Part shown: positions 45,455 to 53,760 of the stretch, one piece after another
Layout: each line of letters opens with the position of its first letter
Position numbering within the stretch: the first letter of the stretch is position 1
Assembly (NCBI RefSeq): GCF_001425405.1
Contig: NZ_LMQP01000001.1
Location: forward strand, 23,254 to 87,253
Length of the DNA: 64,000 nucleotides
Direction of reading: 5' to 3'
From: Sphingomonas sp. Leaf412
GTDB lineage: Bacteria; Pseudomonadota; Alphaproteobacteria; Sphingomonadales; Sphingomonadaceae
Position numbers and translations under genes: made by a program
The notes under the pieces: generated by a model
What the model was told of the DNA's origin: nothing
What the model saw: only the letters and a program-made list of their open reading frames with translations
Databases searched by the model: none

Positions 45455-46063
45455 CTACGCCTTCGTCGGCATCAGCGCATCGTCGATCGCGCGCGCCCGC
45501 ACCCATGCCGGGCGATCCCACAGCCGCGCGAGATAGTCGGTAAACGCCGCGCGCTTCTCCAGCATCCCGAACTGCGTGAACCACCCGACCGCGCTGCCGA
45601 CGTACACGTCCGCGGCGGTGAAGCGGTCGCCCGCGACATAGGCGGTGCCCGACAAGGCCTGCTCCAGCGTGTCGACCGCCTCCGCGAAGCTGCCGTACCC
45701 GACCATCATGCGCCGGTCGGCGGGCACGTCGACGCCCAGCGCCTTGTCCATCATCGCCGATTCCAGCGGTCCGGCGGTGAAGAACATCCACCGGTGATAG
45801 GCCGCCCGCTCCGCCGCGGTCGGGGCCAGGCCCGCGTCGGGAAACGCCTCCGCCATATAGGCGCAGATCGCCGCCGCCTCGCTCACGACATGGCCGTCGT
45901 GGACGATCGTCGGCACCTTCCCCAGCGGGTTGGCGGCCAGCAAAGCGGCAGGCTTGTCGTCCCAGTCGATCAGCACCGTGTCGTACGGCGCACCGCTTTC
46001 CTCCAGCATCCAGCGCGCGATGCGCCCGCGGGACATGGGGTGAGTGTAGAAGGTGAGCGTCAT
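45455..46063 (-). CDS. Glutathione S-transferase
   Basis: A 202-residue protein. A thioredoxin-like N-terminal domain (FYTHPMSRGRIARWMLEESG, then NPLGKVPTIVHDG and VVSEAAAICAYMAE) is followed by an all-helical C-terminal domain with AGDRFTAADVYVGSAVGW, the N-capping box of GSTs. The Ser in the PMSRG segment is the likely glutathione-activating residue. Substrate unknown. It follows the dienelactone hydrolase gene by 11 bases. Confidence 0.85.
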   Translation of the reverse strand: MTLTFYTHPMSRGRIARWMLEESGAPYDTVLIDWDDKPAALLAANPLGKVPTIVHDGHVVSEAAAICAYMAEAFPDAGLAPTAAERAAYHRWMFFTAGPLESAMMDKALGVDVPADRRMMVGYGSFAEAVDTLEQALSGTAYVAGDRFTAADVYVGSAVGWFTQFGMLEKRAAFTDYLARLWDRPAWVRARAIDDALMPTKA

Positions 46064-46074
46064 GCCCGCAGCCC

Positions 46075-46905
46075 CTACAGCGTCTTCAGCAGCACGAGCT
46101 GCCGGTCCCACGCGCGTTCCGCCTGTGCGCGGTCGTAGGCGGGGCTGTCGGGCGGGCACCAGCCGTGGTTGGCGGGATAGACCTCGACCTCCGCCGGGCG
46201 CTTCGCCGCGGCGAAGGCGGCGCGGACCTTGTCCTTGTCCGTCGGGGCGCGCGCATCGTCGTTCTGCGCGACGGCGATCAGCGCGCGCGCCTTCATCCGC
46301 GGCACCAGCCGGTGCGGACTGTCGGGCGAATCGGTGGCGAGGCCCGCGCCGTGGAACGAGGCGATGCCTCGGACGCGATCGGGCCGCGCGACCGCGGTCA
46401 GGAACGTCATCGGCCCGCCCATGCAATAGCCGGTCGACCCGACCGCGCGCTTCGCATCGACCTCCTTCTGTCCATCCAGCCAGCGCATGAAGGCGAGCGC
46501 GTCGCGGGTCGTGGCCTCGGGCGTGATCGCCTTGCGCCATTCCATCGCCTTCGCCCGCGCATCGGGGAGCGCGGTGAACGGCGTCTTGGTCGAGCGATGG
46601 AACTGGTTCACCGCCAGCACCGCATAGCCCGATTCGGCCAGCCGTGTCGCCATACCCTCGAACGCGGGACGGAGGCCCATGATGTCGGGCCAGACGAGGA
46701 TCGCGGGATGCCGCCCGCTGGCGGGCGCGGCGTAGAACGCCTGCGCCGGGCCGTCGGGCGTCTCGATCGTCACCGCGCGTCCGGTGACGGGGCGCGCGTT
46801 CGCCGGGCTGGGCAGCAACGCCGCCATGCTGGCCGCGCTTGCCCCCAGCGCGAAGTCCCGCCGTGAAATCCGGGCGTTGTCGGCATCGGTATCGGCGTCG
46901 CACAT
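46075..46905 (-). CDS. Dienelactone hydrolase family protein, Tat-exported
   Basis: A 276-residue alpha/beta hydrolase. SRRDFALGASAASMAAL is a twin-arginine signal. The nucleophile elbow is GYCMGG with Cys, as in dienelactone hydrolases; AQNDDARAP supplies the Asp and ANHGWC the His. The Tat signal is unusual for the cytosolic chlorocatechol-pathway enzyme but common for exported paralogues of unknown substrate. ATG at 46905 is chosen because AGGAGAG lies 6 bases upstream. Confidence 0.8.
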   Translation of the reverse strand: MCDADTDADNARISRRDFALGASAASMAALLPSPANARPVTGRAVTIETPDGPAQAFYAAPASGRHPAILVWPDIMGLRPAFEGMATRLAESGYAVLAVNQFHRSTKTPFTALPDARAKAMEWRKAITPEATTRDALAFMRWLDGQKEVDAKRAVGSTGYCMGGPMTFLTAVARPDRVRGIASFHGAGLATDSPDSPHRLVPRMKARALIAVAQNDDARAPTDKDKVRAAFAAAKRPAEVEVYPANHGWCPPDSPAYDRAQAERAWDRQLVLLKTL

Positions 46906-47013
46906 GATGGCTCTCCTGTCGGGCGAGCCTACAGCGCGGCGCACCGGTGCAGCAAGAGTGCGTATGTGACGGGGACCTCCCGACATTCACCGGCGACGAC
47001 GTCGAAGAACCGC

Positions 47014-47121
47014 CGTCATGCCGGGCCCGTCCCGGCATCCACCGCGCCTCGGTCCGCCGCCCGGTTCGGCACACGATCCGCCCGCGGCACGGTGGACCCC
47101 GGAACAAGTCCGGGGTGACGG
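47014..47121. repeat. Composite REP-like element
   Basis: A left hairpin (ATGCCGGG/CCCGGCAT) and a right hairpin (ACCCCGG/CCGGGGT) facing inward, joined by a spacer with GCGGCACGGTGGA. Related left and right units appear at 51537-51632 and 51669-51776. It fills most of the 284-base gap between the dienelactone hydrolase and clpS genes; no gene is seen there. Confidence 0.6.
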
Positions 47122-47189
47122 TCGCGGGTGGCGCCGAACCAACCGCATCGTCGCCCCGGTTTGGAACCAATCCCGCAGGATCGGTCAGG

Positions 47190-47561
47190 CTACGCCTTCT
47201 CCAGCGTGCATTGCAGCGGGTGCTGGTTCTGGCGCGCGAAGTCCATGACCTGCGTCACCTTCGTCTCCGCCACCTCGTACGAAAACACGCCGCAGACGCC
47301 GACGCCCTTCTGGTGGACGTGCAGCATCACCCGCGTCGCCTCTTCCATGTTCATGCGGAAGAAGCGTTGCAGGCACAGGACGACGAATTCCATCGGCGTG
47401 TAATCGTCGTTCAGCATCAGCACGCGATACGGCGTCGGTTTCTTCGTCTTCGACCGCGTGCGCGTGGCGATGCCGACGCCGGTGCGGCCGTCCCCGCCAT
47501 TGTCGTTATCGTCGCCCGGCATGTCGTCGTCGCCGGCCATCGTGAAGGGATCAGGGTTCAT
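47190..47561 (-). CDS. clpS: ATP-dependent Clp protease adaptor ClpS
   Basis: A 123-residue adaptor that delivers N-degron substrates to Clp[20 protein letters not shown] (with the ND-D-TPMEFV substrate pocket), [10 protein letters not shown] and [14 protein letters not shown] are the ClpS blocks. The first 40 residues are Asp/Gly-rich and flexible, as in other ClpS N-terminal extensions. ATG at 47561 gives the usual length; an ATG at 47540 is possible, and neither has a clear ribosome site. clpA is not next door. Confidence 0.9.
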   Translation of the reverse strand: MNPDPFTMAGDDDMPGDDNDNGGDGRTGVGIATRTRSKTKKPTPYRVLMLNDDYTPMEFVVLCLQRFFRMNMEEATRVMLHVHQKGVGVCGVFSYEVAETKVTQVMDFARQNQHPLQCTLEKA

Positions 47562-47615
47562 GGGCACGGGGGAAATATGGCAATGCGGGGGGTGAGGGCA
47601 AGCGCCGCGCGCACG

Positions 47616-47646
47616 AAAAAGGGCGACCGCATCGCTGCGGCCGCCC
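47616..47646 (-). terminator. Intrinsic terminator of the phasin gene
   Basis: GGGCGACCGCA (47621-47631) pairs with TGCGGCCGCCC (47636-47646) with one G-U in RNA; the minus strand continues TTTTTCG. It lies 29 bases after the phasin stop. Confidence 0.8.
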
Positions 47647-47674
47647 TCCATCGTCCCGAAACGGGGATCGCGCG

Positions 47675-48325
47675 TTACGCCGCGACCTTCATCTTCTCGG
47701 CCGCCAGCGCCATGCGGTTCTGAAGCGGCTTGGCCACATCGCCCGCCAGCTTCAGCGACGCTTCGGTCGAGCGCGACGCCTCGGCCACCAGCATGTCGAA
47801 CGACGTGCGGAAGTAATCGGCCTGGAGCTTCATCAGCTCGGTCGGCGACTTGACCTGCGCCATCGCCTTCAGCACCTCCGACGTGGCGTCGAACGACTTC
47901 TTCGCGAACGCCGCGGCGTCCTGGCCCATCGCCTCGACGCCCTGCGCCGCGATGCGTGCGGCCTCGGCCATCGCCTCGACGTTGCCCTTCTGGAAATCGG
48001 CGTAGTCGGCCATCTGGACCTTGCCCTTCTCCATCGCGACCTTCGTCTGCTCGCCGATCTTGGCGACGGTGGCCTTCGTGGTCTCCTGCGCCTTGTCGGC
48101 GACGTTCTTGATCGTGTCGTTCATGATGGGCTCCTTTGCGGATGGGGCCGGCGACTCGGCTGGCTTTCGCGCGGCGGCGGGCGCCGCGGTGGCCGGTTTC
48201 GTCGCGACCGGCTCGATGGTGGAGGATTCCGCCGTCACGGCGGGCGTCGGGGAAGGAACGGCGCGCGCGGTGCGCGGCTTTGCGGACGCGGCCGACTTGC
48301 GCGTGGTGCCGTTGGTCGTGGCCAT
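47675..48325 (-). CDS. phaP: Phasin family protein (PHA granule)
   Basis: A 216-residue protein. The first 67 residues are Ala/Pro/Thr-rich and disordered. The rest is one long amphipathic helical phasin domain ([37 protein letters not shown]), which coats polyhydroxyalkanoate granules. Two starts both have good ribosome sites: ATG at 48325 (GGGAGGAG upstream) and ATG at 48124 (AAAGGAG upstream), so a long and a short form may both be made. A promoter bracketed by two PhaR-like operators lies upstream, and the PHA synthase gene is next upstream on the same strand. Confidence 0.85.
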   Translation of the reverse strand: MATTNGTTRKSAASAKPRTARAVPSPTPAVTAESSTIEPVATKPATAAPAAARKPAESPAPSAKEPIMNDTIKNVADKAQETTKATVAKIGEQTKVAMEKGKVQMADYADFQKGNVEAMAEAARIAAQGVEAMGQDAAAFAKKSFDATSEVLKAMAQVKSPTELMKLQADYFRTSFDMLVAEASRSTEASLKLAGDVAKPLQNRMALAAEKMKVAA

Positions 48326-48339
48326 GCCCTGCTCCTCCC

Positions 48340-48355
48340 TTGTTGCAGTGCACAA
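48340..48355. promoter_or_regulatory. PhaR-like operator, proximal
   Basis: TTGTTGCAGTGCACAA is a near-palindrome with a TGCA-S-TGCA core. It contains TGCAGTGCACAA, which fits the TGCRNYGCASMA consensus I recall for PhaR in Bradyrhizobium. It overlaps the phasin -10 box. Confidence 0.55.
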
Positions 48356-48380
48356 TAATCGCGCGAGCGCGGTCGCGCAA
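48352..48380 (-). promoter_or_regulatory. Phasin promoter
   Basis: On the minus strand TTGCGC (48380-48375) and TATTGT (48357-48352) are exactly 17 bases apart. The promoter lies between the two PhaR-like sites. Confidence 0.55.
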
Positions 48381-48386
48381 GTGTTT

Positions 48387-48402
48387 TTGTGCAGTGCAAC
48401 AA
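48387..48402. promoter_or_regulatory. PhaR-like operator, distal
   Basis: TTGTGCAGTGCAACAA is the inverted copy of the proximal site (15 of 16 positions). Its centre is 47 bp from the other. The minus strand reads TGCACTGCACAA, again fitting the PhaR consensus. Confidence 0.55.
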
Positions 48403-48418
48403 AAGCGTCAGGCGGGCG

Positions 48419-50110
48419 TCACCGCGCCTTCACATAGCGTCCCGGCGCGTCCTCGATCCCCGGCAGCGCGCCCTCCCCCGGTATGCGCGCGCCCGTCGCC
48501 GCGACCGTCCGGGCGCCATGCGCGCGCAGCCACTCGATCCAGTCGGGCCACCAGCTGCCCTTCGTCTCGGTCGCGCCCGCGACGAACTCGTCGAGCGACG
48601 CGGGCGCGCCCTCGTTCGTCCAATATTGGTATTTCCCCGCGGCGGGCGGATTGACGACCCCCGCGATATGCCCCGATCCGGCGAGGACGAAGCGGGTCGG
48701 CCCGCGGAAATGGTCGGTCAGTTTCCACACGCTGCCCGCGGGCGCGATATGATCCTCGCGCCCCGCCTGGATATAGCTGGGCGTCGCGACGGTCGTCAGG
48801 TCCAGCGGCGTGCCGTGGATCGACAGCGATCCCGGCTCGACCAGCCGATTGTCGCGATACAGGTCGGTCAGGTACGACAGGTGCCATTTCGCTGGCAGGT
48901 TCGTCGTGTCGCCGTTCCAGTGCAGCAGGTCGAAGGCGGTATAATCCTTCCCCAGCAGGTAGTTGTTCGTGACGTAGTTCCAGATCAGGTCGCGCCCGCG
49001 CAGCAGGTTGAACGTCGCCGCCATGTACCGCCCGTCGAGGAACCCTTCCGGCGACAGCGCGGCGACCAGTTTCAGCTGCTCGTCGTCGACGAAATGGGTC
49101 AGCTCGCCCGCCTGCGCGAAATCGACCTGCGCGGTGAAGAAGGTGGCGCTGGCGACCTTGTCCGCCTCCCCCTTCGCGGTCAGCCACGCCAGCGTCGCGG
49201 CAAGCGTCGTGCCCGCGACGCAATAGCCGATCGCGTGGACCGCGGGCACGCCCAGCAGGTCGCGGATCGTGTCCACCGCCTCCACCTGCGCCGCGACGTA
49301 ATCGTCCCACGTCACGTCCGCCATCGTGGCGTCGGCGGATTTCCAGCTGACCATGAACACGGTCACGCCCTGTTCCACCGCCCAGCGGATGAAGCTCTTC
49401 TCCGGCGTCAGGTCCAGGATGTAGAAGCGGTTGATCCAGGGCGGGAAGATCACGAGCGGGGTCGCGAGCACCGTGTCCGTCGCCGGCGCATATTGGATCA
49501 GTTCGTACAGCGGCGTGCGCTTCACCACCTTCCCCGGGGTCGTCGCCAGGTTGCGCCCGACCTCGAACGCGTCGGGATCGGTGTGGGTCAGCTGCCCCTT
49601 GCCGATGTCGGTCAGCATCTTCTGCATCCCGTCGATCAGGTTCTGCCCCCTGGTCTGCACCGTCCGCTCGATCACTTCCGGGTTCGTGAAGGCGAAGTTG
49701 GACGGGCTGGCCGCGTCGATGAACCCCTTCGCCGCGAAGCGCAGCTGCGTCCGCGTCTTTTCGTCCACCCCCTCGATCCGGTCGACGCCGCGCAGGAGGT
49801 GGTCGGCCATCAGCGCGTAGCTTTGCCGGATCCATGCGAAATACGGGTTGTCGCGCCACGCGTCGGCGCTGAAGCGGCGATCCTTTTCGGGCGGCTGCTC
49901 TCCCGGCTCCCGCGGCTTCGTCACACGGTCCCACAGCGCGAGCTGGTCGCTCCAGAAATCCCTGACCTGCCTGGCCGCGGGCGTTTCGGCACCGGGCAGC
50001 GCGGCGGCGGCGTCCAGACCCGCCTCCAGCATCATCTGCTGCGTGCGGCCCATCAGCCAGGTCCAGTGCTGGAGCTCCTTCAGGTCCGGCGCGGGTGGCG
50101 TGTCGGTCAT
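48419..50110 (-). CDS. phaC: Class I polyhydroxyalkanoate synthase
   Basis: A 563-residue enzyme that polymerises hydroxyacyl-CoA into PHA. The lipase-like box AIGYCVAGTT holds catalytic Cys297; Asp in REDHIAP and His in GSGHIAGV complete the triad. LVIFPPWINRFYILDLTPEKS and WNGDTTNLPAKWH are class I features, and the length is normal. ATG at 50110 has GAGAGG upstream. It is divergent from the aminotransferase gene and 93 bases upstream of the phasin start. phaA/phaB are not in the window. Confidence 0.95.
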   Translation of the reverse strand: MTDTPPAPDLKELQHWTWLMGRTQQMMLEAGLDAAAALPGAETPAARQVRDFWSDQLALWDRVTKPREPGEQPPEKDRRFSADAWRDNPYFAWIRQSYALMADHLLRGVDRIEGVDEKTRTQLRFAAKGFIDAASPSNFAFTNPEVIERTVQTRGQNLIDGMQKMLTDIGKGQLTHTDPDAFEVGRNLATTPGKVVKRTPLYELIQYAPATDTVLATPLVIFPPWINRFYILDLTPEKSFIRWAVEQGVTVFMVSWKSADATMADVTWDDYVAAQVEAVDTIRDLLGVPAVHAIGYCVAGTTLAATLAWLTAKGEADKVASATFFTAQVDFAQAGELTHFVDDEQLKLVAALSPEGFLDGRYMAATFNLLRGRDLIWNYVTNNYLLGKDYTAFDLLHWNGDTTNLPAKWHLSYLTDLYRDNRLVEPGSLSIHGTPLDLTTVATPSYIQAGREDHIAPAGSVWKLTDHFRGPTRFVLAGSGHIAGVVNPPAAGKYQYWTNEGAPASLDEFVAGATETKGSWWPDWIEWLRAHGARTVAATGARIPGEGALPGIEDAPGRYVKAR

Positions 50111-50202
50111 GGCGGCATCCTCTCGTGGCGGCGAGCAATAGCGCGGGTTCCGCGTCCGCGCCATGTCGGTTAAGGACGGGCATCCGATCGCGAGGTTTTC
50201 CG

Positions 50203-51411
50203 GTGTCCGACGAATTCTACCGCATGAAGCGCCTGCCCCCCTATGTCATCGCGGAGGTCAATGCGATGCGGGCACAGGCGCGCAGCGGTGGCGAGGATAT
50301 CATCGACCTGGGCATGGGCAATCCCGACCTGCCCCCGCCCGAGCACGTGATCGAGAAGCTGGTCGAGGTCGCGCGCAAGCCCGACGCGCACGGCTATTCC
50401 GCGTCGCGCGGCATCCCGGGGCTGCGCCGCGCGCAGGCGAATTACTACGCCCGGCGGTTCGGCGTGGACGTCGATCCCGAAACCGAGGTCGTCGTGACGA
50501 TGGGGTCGAAGGAGGGGCTGGCCAGCCTCGCCACCGCGATCACCGCGCCGGGCGACGTCGTGCTGGCGCCCAACCCGTCCTATCCCATCCACACGTTCGG
50601 ATTCATCATCGCCGGCGCCACGATCCGCGCGGTGCCGACGACGCCGGACGAACATTACTGGGAAAGCCTCGACCGCGCGATCGCCTTCACGGTGCCGCGG
50701 CCGTCGATCCTGGTCGTCAATTATCCGTCGAACCCGACCGCGGAAACCGTCGACCTCGCCTTCTACGAACGGCTCGTCGCCTGGGCGCGGGAGAACAAGG
50801 TATGGGTCCTGTCGGACCTCGCCTATTCCGAGCTGTATTTCGACGGGAAGCCGACGGTGTCGATCCTCCAGGTCCCCGGCGCGAAGGACGTCGCGATCGA
50901 GTTCACGTCGCTGTCGAAGACCTATTCCATGGCCGGGTGGCGGATGGGGTTCGCGGTCGGGAATGCGAAACTGATCGCGGCGATGACGCGGGTGAAATCC
51001 TACCTCGATTACGGAGCCTTCACGCCGATCCAGGCGGCCGCCTGCGCCGCGCTGAACGGGCCGCAGGATATCGTGGAGAAGAACCGGCAGCTGTACCACA
51101 AGCGCCGCGACGTGCTGGTCGAAAGCTTCGGCCGCGCAGGCTGGGACATCCCCGCCCCGCCCGCATCCATGTTCGCCTGGGCCCCCCTGCCGCCCGCGTC
51201 GCGGCATCTGGGCTCGCTGGAATTCAGCAAGCAGTTGCTGACCCACGCGAAGGTCGCGGTCGCTCCCGGCGTCGGTTATGGGGAGAACGGCGAGGGATTC
51301 GTGCGGATCGCGATGGTCGAGAACGAACAGCGGCTGCGCCAGGCGGCGCGCAACGTGAAGCGGTACCTGCAATCGATGGGCGTCAATACGCCGGGGAAGG
51401 CGGCGGGCTGA
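50203..51411 (+). CDS. PLP-dependent aminotransferase (AlaC / LL-DAP aminotransferase-like)
   Basis: A 402-residue class I aminotransferase. DLGMGNPDLPPP, HGYSASRGIPGLR, VNYPSNPTAE and the PLP Lys239 in FTSLSKTYSMAGWRMGF are present. The sequence fits the glutamate-pyruvate aminotransferase AlaC group; the name LL-diaminopimelate aminotransferase is often given to relatives. GTG at 50203 has GAGG 8 bases upstream and begins the usual SDEFYRMKRLPPYV segment. It is divergent from phaC. Confidence 0.85.
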   Translation: MSDEFYRMKRLPPYVIAEVNAMRAQARSGGEDIIDLGMGNPDLPPPEHVIEKLVEVARKPDAHGYSASRGIPGLRRAQANYYARRFGVDVDPETEVVVTMGSKEGLASLATAITAPGDVVLAPNPSYPIHTFGFIIAGATIRAVPTTPDEHYWESLDRAIAFTVPRPSILVVNYPSNPTAETVDLAFYERLVAWARENKVWVLSDLAYSELYFDGKPTVSILQVPGAKDVAIEFTSLSKTYSMAGWRMGFAVGNAKLIAAMTRVKSYLDYGAFTPIQAAACAALNGPQDIVEKNRQLYHKRRDVLVESFGRAGWDIPAPPASMFAWAPLPPASRHLGSLEFSKQLLTHAKVAVAPGVGYGENGEGFVRIAMVENEQRLRQAARNVKRYLQSMGVNTPGKAAG

Positions 51412-51536
51412 TCGCGCGAAAGGTCGCATAAGGTCGCAGGGTCTGGGGGTGTGCGTTTGTTCGGCTCCTCTCGAACAATGATGATCGCCGCGGCGATAGC
51501 ACGAGCGCTCGGAAGTAGGACAGCGCCCTCCCCTTC

Positions 51537-51632
51537 CGTCATGCCGGGCTGGTCCCGGCATCCGCCCGACCACAGACTCTCAGGCCGGATTATCCGCGGC
51601 ACGGTGGATGCCAGGACCAGCCCGGCATGACG
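51537..51632. repeat. REP-like long inverted repeat
   Basis: CGTCATGCCGGGCTGGTCC at the left is matched by GGACCAGCCCGGCATGACG at the right, arms of about 19 exact bases extending to about 27 with a gap. The gap between the aminotransferase stop and ctaD (51412-52070) holds this and two further repeats; the first 120 bases contain only a small TTGTTCG/CGAACAA stem. I see no gene in the whole 659-base stretch. Confidence 0.65.
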
Positions 51633-51668
51633 AGGTGCTTTGCCCCTTCGCGCTCAACACACCTCCGC

Positions 51669-51776
51669 CGTCACCCCGGACCTGATCCGGGGGCCATCGT
51701 GCCGCGAGCGGGACGCGTCGTTGGCGGGGGTCGCGGATGAGGCGCGATGGACCCCGGCGCGAAGGCCGGGGTGACG
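51669..51776. repeat. REP-like inverted repeat, CGTCACCCCGG type
   Basis: CGTCACCCCGG...CCGGGG at the left faces CCCCGG...CCGGGGTGACG at the right. The right unit matches the right unit of the element at 47014-47121, where it is paired with a CGTCATGCCGG unit instead. Part copies of CGTCATGCC follow at about 51812 and 51866. Confidence 0.6.
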
Positions 51777-51903
51777 ACGGGGATGCCGCGGGCCTGGCAG
51801 GAGAAACGGTCCGTCATGCCGCATCCACCTCACCGCGCAATCGCGAACCCGAAAGGGGATGGCCCGTCATGCCGGACTCGTTCGCCCATTCGGACCAGGC
51901 CAC

Positions 51904-51962
51904 CTTGTGTCCCCGCGAAGGCGGGGACCCAGTCTGGGCTCCCGCCTTCGGGGGAGCACAAG
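51904..51962. repeat. Dispersed palindromic repeat, copy 2
   Basis: Same double-hairpin design as 45389-45441 (CCCCGCGAAGGCGGGG and CTCCCGCCTTCGGGGGAG around ACCCAGTCTGGG), here also bounded by CTTGTG and CACAAG. The two copies differ at only a handful of positions. Confidence 0.65.
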
Positions 51963-52010
51963 GGCACGCCGCTGCCGAGGGACGGCGCCGAGGCGGCCAA
52001 CCATCCTTGC

Positions 52011-52045
52011 AAACGAAAACGCCCGGCAGCTTCCGCTACCGAGCG
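52011..52045 (-). terminator. Intrinsic terminator after ctaD
   Basis: CGCCCGGCAGC (52020-52030) pairs with GCTACCGAGCG (52035-52045) allowing two G-U pairs, loop TTCC; the minus strand runs on into TTTTCGTTT. It lies 26 bases after the ctaD stop. Confidence 0.75.
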
Positions 52046-52070
52046 CTTCGCATCACTGACGATCAGCCGA

Positions 52071-53756
52071 TCAATGGTGGTCGGCGTCGATCTTCGGCAG
52101 CGTTTCGAACTGGTGGAACGGCGGCGGGCTGGACAGCGTCCATTCCAGCGTCGTCGCGCCTTCACCCCAGGGGCTGTCGCCCGCCTTCTTGCCCGCGATC
52201 AGCGACCAGACGACGTTGACGAAGAAGATCGCCATGCCCGCCGCCATCATCATGTAGCCGACGGTCGCGACATAGTTCCAGTGCGCAAACGCGTCCGGAT
52301 AGTCGGGGTAGCGCCGTGGCATACCCTGGAGGCCCAGGAAGTGCATCGGGAAGAACAGGACGTTCACGCCGACGAAGAAGACCCAGAAGTGCAGCTGGCC
52401 CAGGAATTCGTTCAGCATCTTCCCCGACATCTTCGGGAACCAGTAGGTGAAGCCCGCGAACAGCGAGAACACCGCGCCCAGCGACAGGACGTAGTGGAAG
52501 TGCGCCACCACGTAATAGGTGTCCTGCATGTAATCGTCGACGCCGCCGTTGGCGAGGACGACGCCGGTCACGCCGCCGACGGTGAACATGAAGATGAAGC
52601 CGATCGACCACACCATCGGCGTCTTGAACGTCAGCGAGCCTCCCCACATCGTCGCGATCCAGCTGAAGATCTTGATGCCGGTGGGCACCGCGATCACCAT
52701 CGTCGCGGCGGTGAAGTACATCTTCACGTTCACGCTCATGCCCGTCGTGAACATGTGGTGCGCCCACACGACGAAGCCGACGACGCCGATCGCGACCATG
52801 GCATAGGCCATGCCGAGATAGCCGAAGACGGGCTTGCGGCTGAACGTCGAGATGATCTGGCTGACGATGCCGAAGCCCGGCAGGATCATGATGTAGACCT
52901 CCGGATGCCCGAAGAACCAGAACAGATGCTGGTACAGGATCGGATCGCCGCCGCCCGCGGGATCGTAGAAGGTCGTGCCGAAGTTGCGGTCGGTCAGCAG
53001 CATCGTGATCGCGGCGGCCAGCACCGGCAGCGCCAGCAACAGCAGGAACGCGGTAACCAGCACCGACCAGACGAACAGCGGCATCTTGTGCAGGGTCATG
53101 CCCGGCGCGCGCATGTTGAAGATGGTGGTGATGAAGTTGATCGCGCCCAGGATCGACGACGCGCCCGCGAGGTGGAGCGACAGGATCGCCATGTCCACGC
53201 TCGGCCCCGGCTCGCCATAGGTCGACAGCGGAGCGTAGACGGTCCAGCCCGTGCCCGCGCCGCCGAAGAAGGGCGAGGCCAGCAACAGGGTGAACGCGGG
53301 GACCAGCAGCCAGAAGCTGATGTTGTTCATCCGCGGGAACGCCATGTCCGGCGCCCCGATCATGATCGGCACGAACCAGTTGCCGAAGCCGCCGATCATC
53401 GCGGGCATGACCATGAAGAAGACCATGATGAGGCCGTGCGCGGTCACGAGCACGTTCCACAGGTGCAGCGCCTGGTCGAACGACTGCGCCGTCCCGCCGT
53501 GAAGCGCCGCCGCCCAGGTCGGCAGATACTGGATGCCCGGATGCATCAGCTCCGCGCGCATCAGGCCGGAGATGCCGCCCCCGATGATCCCCGCGACGAT
53601 CGCGAAGATCAGGTACAGCGTGCCGATATCCTTGTGGTTCGTCGACATGAACCAGCGCGCGAAGAACGCGGGTTTGTGGTCCGCGTGCGCATCGTGATGG
53701 CCGTGGCCATGGTCGTGCGCCTCGAAGGCTGACGGGTGGAGCGCGGTGTCGGTCAT
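52071..53756 (-). CDS. ctaD: Cytochrome c oxidase subunit I (aa3 type)
   Basis: A 561-residue catalytic subunit with 12 membrane helices. [19 protein letters not shown] holds a low-spin haem His, [18 protein letters not shown] the Cu-B His cross-linked to Tyr, [10 protein letters not shown] the other Cu-B His pair, and [15 protein letters not shown] the haem a3/a ligands. The first 27 residues are His/Asp-rich ([16 protein letters not shown]), an odd metal-binding-like tail. It starts 4 bases after the ctaC stop and ends at a terminator, so ctaB, ctaG and ctaE are not in this transcript. Confidence 0.95.
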   Translation of the reverse strand: MTDTALHPSAFEAHDHGHGHHDAHADHKPAFFARWFMSTNHKDIGTLYLIFAIVAGIIGGGISGLMRAELMHPGIQYLPTWAAALHGGTAQSFDQALHLWNVLVTAHGLIMVFFMVMPAMIGGFGNWFVPIMIGAPDMAFPRMNNISFWLLVPAFTLLLASPFFGGAGTGWTVYAPLSTYGEPGPSVDMAILSLHLAGASSILGAINFITTIFNMRAPGMTLHKMPLFVWSVLVTAFLLLLALPVLAAAITMLLTDRNFGTTFYDPAGGGDPILYQHLFWFFGHPEVYIMILPGFGIVSQIISTFSRKPVFGYLGMAYAMVAIGVVGFVVWAHHMFTTGMSVNVKMYFTAATMVIAVPTGIKIFSWIATMWGGSLTFKTPMVWSIGFIFMFTVGGVTGVVLANGGVDDYMQDTYYVVAHFHYVLSLGAVFSLFAGFTYWFPKMSGKMLNEFLGQLHFWVFFVGVNVLFFPMHFLGLQGMPRRYPDYPDAFAHWNYVATVGYMMMAAGMAIFFVNVVWSLIAGKKAGDSPWGEGATTLEWTLSSPPPFHQFETLPKIDADHH

Positions 53757-53760
53757 GGTC

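Noticed and set aside
51537..51962. Repeat-rich region as a CRISPR array
   Set aside because: Units are palindromic, of different types and irregularly spaced, with no uniform spacers and no cas genes.
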